From positions 1-48,666 of the forward strand of contig JALGUG010000003.1 in assembly GCA_029820995.1 (NCBI GenBank): 48,666 nucleotides of DNA. Reading direction: 5' to 3'. Source of the DNA: Candidatus Zipacnadia bacterium (GTDB taxonomy: Bacteria; Armatimonadota; Zipacnadia; JALGUG01). This document shows, piece by piece, positions 42,423 through 48,666 of this stretch (position 1 is the stretch's first letter; each line of letters starts with the position of its first letter). The notes below the pieces were generated by a model that saw only the letters and a program-made list of their open reading frames with translations, searched no databases and was not told the origin of the DNA. The position numbers and the translations under genes were made by a program.

Positions 42423-44588
42423 TCAGACTTCAGGGAGAACGCGAGGGGCGCGGCGTAGGACCTCCCGCAGCCGATCCAGAGCCTCCCAGGAGGCACGGGC
42501 GTCGGCGTCAGTCGGCAGTCGGCCGCCGTACGTGACGAGCAGGAACTTCTCAGTCAGCGTCTTGATCGGCTCGGCCACTTCGGGCCACAGACCCACTGCG
42601 GAGCGCTGGAACTCGTAGGGTGCCTGCGAGAGCCGCCGCTCCAGGCCCCGCCGCTGCAGGTATCGCAGCATCTGGTAGTAGGCCCGGCCGACGGCGTCAT
42701 GCGGCGGCAGGCGACGCGCCGCTCGCTGCGAAATGGAGGCCCAGCCGAACCGGTGCAGCAGATACGCAAAGGCTGCCGCCTGCAGCAGCAGCCACAGGCG
42801 CGCCGGCAGCTCCAGCGGGCCCAAGCCCCGAGGGCCGCCGCTCGCCCACTGAGCGGCCATCCTCCCCCGCCAGTCCCGCAGCCGTTCAGTCCAGCTTCGC
42901 TCGAGTGCGCGCTTCTCCGCAGCCGGCGTCGGGTCAAACTCGACCCAGCCCACCCCGGGGAAGAACACCTCCACCCAACTGTGAGCGTCTCGCCCTCGGA
43001 CGATGTACCGGTCCTCCTCGCCCTCCACCTCTTCCCCCTCTCGATAGCCGACCACGTACCTTGAGGCGAGGCCAACCTGCCGACACAAAATGGCCATCGC
43101 CGTGGCGAAGTGAATGCAAAAGCCCCGTTTCGTCACGAACAGGAACTGGTCCACAACGTCCACGCCCCAGGGAATGCGCCCGGGCTTCCTGTCGTAGACG
43201 AAGTTCTCGCGCACGAACTGCTCGATGGCGCGTGCGCGTTCGAAGGGAGTCTCCGCCTCGCCGTCGCGGACGATCTGATGGGCCAACTGCACCACGCGCT
43301 CGGTGGTCGGCGCATCTTGCAGGCCCATATAGGCACTGTTTCGGACGAAGTCCGGCAGCGGCGCATCGCGCGGCACGTACGCCGCAAGGTGCGGCGGTGT
43401 CTCGAGGCACTCGATTACGTACGTGGTTCCGGGGTCTATGACCCGGCTCGTTGACACCAGGCCCATCTTGTCCACAGCCAGGCGCGGCACGTTGAGCTTC
43501 ACGCGAACCGGCCGGGCCGGAGCGATGAGGGCGCCCTGTGCGTACGTAAGCAAGGTTATCGTGTGTTTGTTGAGCGGACGCTCGCCCTCGGGCAGTGGCG
43601 GGAAATCGGGGGCCTCGGGGATAACATAAACGCCCTGGGCGTCTCGCTCCGCGGCCGACCGAGGCGATGCTCTGCTCTTGTACCACCGCGAGTGATTGTA
43701 GATGTCCAGTGCATTTACACGCCAAAGCTGTGTGCGCTTACTGTGGACCTGAAACACCGGCTGTTTGGAGCTTGACGCTTCCGGGTAGCCGAGGTATGCG
43801 AAACCATACGCCGAAACGGTGGTGCGTTCGCGGATCAGAGCCCGTGCCAGGCGCGAGGCCAGATCAACGCGGATGGCGGACCCCAACTCGCCGGCGAATC
43901 GCAGGTGGGAGAATAGCACCCCCAGCGACAACGCTGCCGCCAGTATGAGGGCATAGAAGGTGACCGACGCGGCCCAGCCCGACCTCGCCGCACCGTCCGC
44001 TTCCTCTTCTTCCAAGGACGAAGTTGCCGCGGCGCGCTCGATGCGGCTGAGCGCATCACGGTGATCGGCGGCCAGCAGGGCGAGAGTCGCCAGGATGGCG
44101 ACCAGGACGCAGCCCATGACCACCGGAGTGCTGACAATGATCACGACGAGCACAATGATGGACAGCGCCGGAACAAGGCACAGTGTCAGGTCGCGGATGC
44201 CGGCCAACGTGAAGGCCCGAAAGGCCATGACCCACAAGAAGAACCGGATCAGCAACTGGTGGTTGTAGTACGCATCGTCCAGCCTGATCGCCTCGCGGCC
44301 GCCGGTCAGGAGCTGCAAGAGCTCATAGATACCCAGTACCGCGGCCAGGCCGAAGGCGGCCAAGTTGATCGTCCGTTGAGGCAGCGACGTGCCCGGAAGC
44401 ACCAGCGCCACGGGGAGGGCCAGCAGCATTACGGCCGAGACGCGCAACAGGAAGTCGGGCTCAATGCCAAGCTGCTGTGCGGCCACCACCGCCGCCGCCA
44501 TCAGGGTCCAGGCGGGGATTGCCGCGCCGAGCCACGTCGGTGGCTTGGCATACTTCGATCGCATCGCCGCAGCGCCGGCCTGGCTCAT
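42423..44588 (-). CDS. TgpA-like membrane transglutaminase (DUF3488 + transglutaminase-like)
   Basis: 721 aa. Residues 1-240 hold six or seven TM helices of the DUF3488 type; the middle is extracytoplasmic; about 460-555 is the transglutaminase core with Cys491 (RGFCIHFATAMAILCRQVG), His536 (RDAHSWVEVFFPG) and Asp552 (EFDPTP), all intact. One more TM (about 590-610) precedes a cytoplasmic DUF4129-like tail. The ATG overlaps the DUF58 stop by 4 bp. The MoxR-DUF58-transglutaminase trio is a widespread conserved set thought to process surface proteins or peptidoglycan-linked substrates; the substrate is unknown. Confidence 0.93.
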   Translation of the reverse strand: MSQAGAAAMRSKYAKPPTWLGAAIPAWTLMAAAVVAAQQLGIEPDFLLRVSAVMLLALPVALVLPGTSLPQRTINLAAFGLAAVLGIYELLQLLTGGREAIRLDDAYYNHQLLIRFFLWVMAFRAFTLAGIRDLTLCLVPALSIIVLVVIIVSTPVVMGCVLVAILATLALLAADHRDALSRIERAAATSSLEEEEADGAARSGWAASVTFYALILAAALSLGVLFSHLRFAGELGSAIRVDLASRLARALIRERTTVSAYGFAYLGYPEASSSKQPVFQVHSKRTQLWRVNALDIYNHSRWYKSRASPRSAAERDAQGVYVIPEAPDFPPLPEGERPLNKHTITLLTYAQGALIAPARPVRVKLNVPRLAVDKMGLVSTSRVIDPGTTYVIECLETPPHLAAYVPRDAPLPDFVRNSAYMGLQDAPTTERVVQLAHQIVRDGEAETPFERARAIEQFVRENFVYDRKPGRIPWGVDVVDQFLFVTKRGFCIHFATAMAILCRQVGLASRYVVGYREGEEVEGEEDRYIVRGRDAHSWVEVFFPGVGWVEFDPTPAAEKRALERSWTERLRDWRGRMAAQWASGGPRGLGPLELPARLWLLLQAAAFAYLLHRFGWASISQRAARRLPPHDAVGRAYYQMLRYLQRRGLERRLSQAPYEFQRSAVGLWPEVAEPIKTLTEKFLLVTYGGRLPTDADARASWEALDRLREVLRRAPRVLPEV

Positions 44589-45865
44589 ACCGCACCGCCG
44601 GTCGTCACTGCAGTCCCGACGCGTCGGGCTCTGCTGAGCCAGTCGCCGCCGAGCAGGGGCAGCGATTCGAGAGCGCCGCCGCGGGGCGCAGGCACAACGA
44701 TGGCTCCCGCCGAGCGTACCGCCCGGGTGAAGGCGGTCTCGGCGCGAAGCTGCTGCTCCTCCGGCTCGGGCTCGGTGACGGCCACAACGATCACCTGGGC
44801 CACTCGGGAAGCTACGCCGGCGATATCGTCCGCGAGCGTGCGATCTGTCGCGGGCGTGATCAGAAAGAGCACACTGCCCGCGCCGATCGTTTGCGCCTCG
44901 GCGCGCAGAAGCTGACCGAGCGACAGCGGACCCTCAGCCCGGATATCCGCCAGTCCGACCAGCAACCGGTGAAGGTGAGCCTCCCCCCGCTCCACCGGCA
45001 GGGCCAGGCGCCGATCGCCTCGGGTCGCGAACATGAACGCGCCGCCCGACATCTGCGCCGTGCGCGCCAGCGACGCCGCCGCCCGGATGCCCGTCTCCGT
45101 AGTCGCCTCGGCCCCGCGCCCGCGTACGGCCGCCTGCGACAGGTCCAGGAGGATCGCGACAGTGCCGGACCAGGTCTGCTCGAACTCGCGGACCGCGAGC
45201 TCGCCGGTTCGCGCCGTGGTTTTCCAATGAACCCGCCGCAGATCGTCGCCCGGCACGTACTCGCGGACCCCGTGGAAGTCGGCTCCCTCGCCGGCACGGG
45301 TTGAACGCCGACGTCCGCCTCGGCTCAGGAGACGGCGCCCGGTGCGGTGGTTTCCCAAGTGATCCGCCGGAGGCAAGGCCAGTGCGTCCGGCGGGCCGGC
45401 AACCGCCAGATTCCGGCGGAACAGACCCAGCGGGTCCTCGATCTGCAGATGAATATCCGATAAGCTGTAGCGCCCGCGAGCCGGGCAGGTGAAATCAAGG
45501 CGACAGATGAGCTGCTCCTCGGGACGGATGACGAGGATAAGGCGCTGTTGCTCCGTAGCACCGATGGCCACGGTCTTGTTCTCCGCTCGCGCTGCGATCA
45601 CCACCGGTCCGCGAGTACCCGTGGAGTCGTTTCGCAGACGCCAGACCAGAGAGATGCGGCCCCCTGCGATCGCGGTGGTCTGGGCCAACTCGACAGCGCA
45701 ACTCAGTCCGTGGAGCGTCGACCGGCTAAGCAGCCAGCAGGCGATCAGCAGGAACAGCCCGGCGCTGCCCAAGACGTAGACCGGCGCCGACTCGTTCATC
45801 ACAGCGATGACGAATAGGAAGAATGTAGCCACAGCTACGAGCTTGCCCGTGCGAGTCCAGGACAT
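44585..45865 (-). CDS. DUF58 domain-containing membrane protein
   Basis: 426 aa. Two N-terminal TM helices (KLVAVATFFLFVIAV and VLGSAGLFLLIACWLL), a beta-rich region, then the DUF58 hallmark GEGADFHGVREYVPGDDLRRVHWKTTARTGELAVREFEQ (in pieces), followed by a VWA-like fold (VAILLDLSQAA). In the family it is the partner of MoxR ATPases. Located 64 bp after moxR and overlapping the transglutaminase start. Confidence 0.93.
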   Translation of the reverse strand: MSWTRTGKLVAVATFFLFVIAVMNESAPVYVLGSAGLFLLIACWLLSRSTLHGLSCAVELAQTTAIAGGRISLVWRLRNDSTGTRGPVVIAARAENKTVAIGATEQQRLILVIRPEEQLICRLDFTCPARGRYSLSDIHLQIEDPLGLFRRNLAVAGPPDALALPPADHLGNHRTGRRLLSRGGRRRSTRAGEGADFHGVREYVPGDDLRRVHWKTTARTGELAVREFEQTWSGTVAILLDLSQAAVRGRGAEATTETGIRAAASLARTAQMSGGAFMFATRGDRRLALPVERGEAHLHRLLVGLADIRAEGPLSLGQLLRAEAQTIGAGSVLFLITPATDRTLADDIAGVASRVAQVIVVAVTEPEPEEQQLRAETAFTRAVRSAGAIVVPAPRGGALESLPLLGGDWLSRARRVGTAVTTGGAV

Positions 45866-45929
45866 GGCACGCTCTACAGTCTGCTCCTGAGCCGGGGCGT
45901 AGCGGGGTCAGCGCCGGGACGGCGGCGGG

Positions 45930-46883
45930 CTACTCGCGGATCGGCGTCTCGTCCAGAATGCGGCGCACCACCTCGGCCGCGTCCACATTCTCCAGCCGCG
46001 CCTCCGGCTCGAGAATGATGCGATGGGCCAGCACGGCCGGCGCGAGTTCCTTCACGTCATCGGGGACCACGAAGTCCCGCCCCCGTAGAGCCGCCAGCGC
46101 CTGAGCGCACTTGGCCAGACCAAGCGAAGCACGCGGCGACGCTCCCAGGTACACGTGTTCGGCTTCTCGGCTCTTGCGAACCAGGTCAAGGATGTACTCG
46201 TGAACGGCATCCTCGACGTGCACCTGGGTGACGGCGCGGCAGGCGGCGAGGATCTCCTCCGCCGTCACCACGGCCTCAATGCTCTCGATGGGGTGCTGCT
46301 CCACCTGCGCCAGGATCACCGCCTTCTCATCCTCTCGCTCGGGGTAGCCCAGGTGCAGGCGCATCAGGAAGCGGTCGAGTTGGGATTCGGGAAGGGGATA
46401 GACACCCTCGTACTCAATCGGATTCTCCGTTGAGATGACCAGGAAGGGCTTGGGCAGAGCGTGGGTGGTGCCGTCCACGGTGACCTGGCCCTCCTCCATC
46501 GCCTCCAGCAGGCTGGACTGCGTCCGCGGGGAGGTGCGGTTGATCTCGTCGGCCAGCAGCACGTTAGCGAACACGGGCCCGGGACGGAACTGGAACTCGC
46601 CCGTCTTCTGGTTGAACACCGAGGTCCCCGTGACATCGGCGGGCAGCAGGTCGGGCGTGAACTGAATGCGACGGAAGCTGCAGCCCAGGGAGATGGCCAG
46701 GGCGCGCGCCAGCATCGTCTTGCCCACTCCCGGAACATCTTCCAGCAGCACGTGGCCGCGAGCCAGGAGCGCCACGAGTGTACGCTCGACGACCTCGGGC
46801 TTCCCGAAGATCACGCGCTCCACGTTATCCAGTATCGCCCGGCCAACTGCTTGCACTGAACTGCCAACAGCGCTCTCCGACAC
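45930..46883 (-). CDS. MoxR-family AAA+ ATPase (DUF58-linked)
   Basis: 317 aa from GTG 46883, with AGGAGG about 8 nt upstream. Walker A is LEDVPGVGKT, Walker B LLADEINRTSPRTQSSLLEAM, sensor 1 ISTENPIEYEGVYPLPESQLDRFLMRL, and the C-terminal lid has YLGASPRASLGLAKCAQALAALRGRDFVVPDDV. First gene of the MoxR-DUF58-transglutaminase operon. It is more canonical than the MoxR at 7711-8751. The 234 bp upstream, shared with the divergent nuclease-like gene, show no strong promoter. Confidence 0.95.
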   Translation of the reverse strand: MSESAVGSSVQAVGRAILDNVERVIFGKPEVVERTLVALLARGHVLLEDVPGVGKTMLARALAISLGCSFRRIQFTPDLLPADVTGTSVFNQKTGEFQFRPGPVFANVLLADEINRTSPRTQSSLLEAMEEGQVTVDGTTHALPKPFLVISTENPIEYEGVYPLPESQLDRFLMRLHLGYPEREDEKAVILAQVEQHPIESIEAVVTAEEILAACRAVTQVHVEDAVHEYILDLVRKSREAEHVYLGASPRASLGLAKCAQALAALRGRDFVVPDDVKELAPAVLAHRIILEPEARLENVDAAEVVRRILDETPIRE

Positions 46884-47117
46884 CGTGTCGGCCTCCTTGC
46901 CACGACCTGAGCGGGTTTGTTCTCGTCTACTATCCTGGACGCTGTACCGGCCCGGTCGCTACGCCGAGCCCAAGAATACGAGAAGCAGGGCCGCGAGTCA
47001 ATTGGGTCCGCTCGCGGCGCCGCGCCATGTGCCGGCGATGACCGAAACCTCCGAGGAACTCAGCGATCCGCCGGCGAAAGTCAAGGCACCGCCAGATGAT
47101 CGCCACCGAGCACACTG

Positions 47118-47855
47118 ATGCCCCAGACCCTTGCCGCTTCCGCACTGCAAACCTATCTTGAATGCCCCCAGCGATATCGGCTGCAGTACCTCGAGCAGCT
47201 TCCGCGGCGGCGTTCCGGCTCTCGTGTTCTGGCCCAAGGCCTGCAGGCAGCTCTCACAGAGTACTACCTTAGGATCATGCAGTCTAGTGACTGCCGGCCT
47301 GACCTGAGCGCTCTGTTCGATCAGGTCTTCGACGGTCGAGCCTGCTCGGATAGTTGGGAGGAAGAGCGCTTGCGCCGTCGGGGGCGGGAGGCGCTGGTGC
47401 GGTATCAGCAATTGAGGGCCTCGCAGCCTCAGCATTTGCTCGCCGTGGACCTGCAGCGTGCCCTTCAGCTCGGTCCGGTGCGGGTGTCTGCCAGGTTGGA
47501 CCGCCTTGAGCAGCGAGCGAATGCTTCGCTTACCGCCGTGTTGCATCGTACCGGATCGCGCCCCGCCGATGCGACCGCTGCGGAGCACAACGTCGCCGCC
47601 GCCGTGATCCAGGCCGGCCTGTCAACCGATTTTCCCGACGCACGGGTCAAGGTCGAACAGCACCACATCCAGCAGGGAATCGTGTGGGATGTGACTAAGA
47701 GTCCTGACGAACTGGACGTGTGGCTGGCGGAACTGGGGCAAGTTGCCGCCCGTCTGGCGGCCGATGAGGAGTTCCCACCGGGTGACTCCTCGCTCTGTTG
47801 CTCTTGCCCGGTTCGCCGCCACTGTAAGGTCCGTCCCAAAGGCGGAGGTAACTGA
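47118..47855 (+). CDS. RecB/Cas4-like PD-(D/E)XK protein, catalytically degenerate
   Basis: 245 aa. The N-terminus ASALQTYLECPQRYRLQYLEQL and C-terminus EEFPPGDSSLCCSCPVRRHCK match the PDDEXK_1 family and give the four-Cys Fe-S-type arrangement seen in AddB and Cas4. In the core, RLDRLEQ keeps the first Asp (normally G-R-I-D-R), but the expected D-Y-K-T-G is L-H-R-T-G (VLHRTGS), so the metal-binding acidic residue and catalytic Lys are gone; the Q-x3-Y motif is also altered. A structural or DNA-binding role is more likely than cleavage. No recombination or CRISPR genes are nearby. Confidence 0.8.
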   Translation: MPQTLAASALQTYLECPQRYRLQYLEQLPRRRSGSRVLAQGLQAALTEYYLRIMQSSDCRPDLSALFDQVFDGRACSDSWEEERLRRRGREALVRYQQLRASQPQHLLAVDLQRALQLGPVRVSARLDRLEQRANASLTAVLHRTGSRPADATAAEHNVAAAVIQAGLSTDFPDARVKVEQHHIQQGIVWDVTKSPDELDVWLAELGQVAARLAADEEFPPGDSSLCCSCPVRRHCKVRPKGGGN

Positions 47856-47862
47856 CGCGAAT

Positions 47863-48321
47863 ATGGCCAAGAAAAAGAAGAAGCCCAAGCCTCTGGGGGT
47901 CAACCCCGCGCGCGAGAGGGCAATCCAAGCAGAGCGTGCCGCGCGGCGGACGACGATCCTGACTATCGGCGGAATCGGGGTCGGCGTCGTGTTGATCGCC
48001 GCCATGTATGTGGTAGGGCGCATGGAGCCACCGGAAGACGAATTCGTGGGCGCCCGTTTGAGGAGCGCCACCGTGAAGGTCCTGGCCGTAAAGCCGGCTG
48101 AAGGGGAGAAGAAGCGGCGAATAGCAGTACAGGTCGAGGACAGCCGAATCGAGGCCCCCTGTGAGCTAAGGGAGCACGAGGGCGTCAAAGTGGGCGACAC
48201 GGTCCGCATCTACTACCGCGTCGGGCTGAAGACGAAAGCAATCAAGCTTATCTCGTGGACGACCAAGTTCAAGCAGCGCAAGCAGCAGGGCGAAGAGCGC
48301 CCCAAGAGCGACGCGCAGTAG
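47863..48321 (+). CDS. Single-pass membrane protein, function unknown
   Basis: 152 aa from ATG 47863, 7 bp after the nuclease-like gene and probably co-transcribed. A lysine-rich start (MAKKKKKPKP) and a basic region are followed by one TM helix (ILTIGGIGVGVVLIAAMYVVG, about 32-52), then an extracytoplasmic beta-rich domain (VKVLAVKPAEGEKKRRIAVQVED...GDTVRIYYRVGLKTKAIKLI) and a charged tail. No known motif. Confidence 0.75.
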   Translation: MAKKKKKPKPLGVNPARERAIQAERAARRTTILTIGGIGVGVVLIAAMYVVGRMEPPEDEFVGARLRSATVKVLAVKPAEGEKKRRIAVQVEDSRIEAPCELREHEGVKVGDTVRIYYRVGLKTKAIKLISWTTKFKQRKQQGEERPKSDAQ

Positions 48322-48336
48322 CACGTTCGATCTACA

Positions 48337-48555
48337 TCAGGGCTGTGCGGCGGCCCGCAGCGCTTCCACGGACACTTGAGCCGGGTCAAAGCCGACTTGT
48401 GCGCGCCGTTGCTCCTTGTGAAGACGCACCCGACGGACGCCCTCGAGTGAGGACAGGCGGTGTTCGATCAGGACAAGCTCCTGCTCCGATACTTCTTGCC
48501 CGAGCGGAAAGTCCGCATGTGCCGCGGCGGTGGGTGATTGCACGCTCATGAGCAT
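48337..48555 (-). CDS. Small HMA-fold-like protein without CxxC
   Basis: 72 aa from ATG 48555, with CAGGAG 7 nt upstream. The pattern ELVLIEHRLSSLEGVRRVRLHKEQRRAQVGFDPAQVSVEALRAA follows the heavy-metal-associated (HMA) ferredoxin-like fold, including G-V-x-x-V and V-x-F-D-P, but the metal-binding M-x-C-x-x-C loop is missing. It converges on the membrane-protein gene. Nothing further is seen up to the window end. Confidence 0.65.
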   Translation of the reverse strand: MLMSVQSPTAAAHADFPLGQEVSEQELVLIEHRLSSLEGVRRVRLHKEQRRAQVGFDPAQVSVEALRAAAQP

Positions 48556-48666
48556 CTTGCGTCTCCTGATAGACTGGCGAGCCGACTCTGCGTACCCGGC
48601 CCTGCATCATCCCTGCGCCCGCTCAACGGGAACGCGGCCCCGCATCGGCCCCAAGCCGCCCGCAGA

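Overview
The window is about 48.7 kb of high-GC bacterial chromosome with no phage, plasmid or transposase genes. It is dense with genes that often overlap by 4-26 bp in polycistronic runs, uses many GTG/TTG starts behind good GGAGG ribosome sites, and has clear sigma70-type promoters. A T-box riboswitch, a Rex regulator, archaeal-type phosphoglycerate mutase (ApgM), DUF4127, a DUF6785-like membrane protein and CimA-type isoleucine synthesis together suggest a deep-branching, Gram-positive-related or Terrabacteria-like lineage. Armatimonadota or Chloroflexota would fit. This placement is an inference and is not firm.

Layout. 1-770: a GxxExxY-family gene set precisely between copies of a 110-bp repeat. 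796-5729 (+): nuoM, nuoN, rex and a long-chain polyprenyl diphosphate synthase, which is a respiratory/quinone block; a siroheme-synthase N-domain gene converges on it. 6404-7234 (+): a stand-alone rpsR with its own promoter, then a STAS protein. 7253-9849 (-): a tightly overlapping methyltransferase / SAF-domain / MoxR / NUDIX operon. 9994-11994 (-): cimA under an isoleucine-type T-box with antiterminator, terminator and promoter all visible. 11991-16187 (-): apgM, a ClpX-zinc-finger/barrel fusion protein and a DUF4127 protein. 16490-19390: a pentaheme cytochrome and a divergent MFS transporter. 19490-24614 (-): three tandem PilT-like ATPases and a cysteine-rich membrane protein. 24794-24907: tRNA-Ala(GGC) with its promoter. 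24955-27623 (-): a PAS-GAF-GGDEF diguanylate cyclase and a tiny zinc-ribbon protein.

27790-39439 (-) is the most unusual region. It is a 13-gene run under a consensus promoter (TTGACA, 17 bp, TATACT) and a leader hairpin. In order it encodes a lipoyl/E3-binding-domain protein with no E2 catalytic domain, a FabG-like reductase, an intact ketosynthase, a second ketosynthase whose active-site Cys is Trp, E1-alpha and E1-beta of a 2-oxoacid dehydrogenase, a GT2 glycosyltransferase, an acyl carrier protein, two alpha/beta hydrolases of the kind linked to exosortase-A clusters, a GT4 glycosyltransferase, a glycerophosphodiesterase and a degenerate metallophosphatase. The inferred logic is that E1 charges the lipoyl arm with an acyl group from a 2-oxo acid, the acyl group primes a ketosynthase/chain-length-factor-like pair working with the ACP and reductase, and the product is glycosylated, i.e. 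a possible undescribed type II PKS/FAS-like glycolipid pathway.

39417-46883 (-): a PAP2 phosphatase, a large DUF6785-like membrane protein, and a MoxR / DUF58 / transglutaminase operon. 47118-48555: a RecB/Cas4-like nuclease that has lost catalytic residues, a one-TM protein, and an HMA-fold protein without the metal-binding CxxC.
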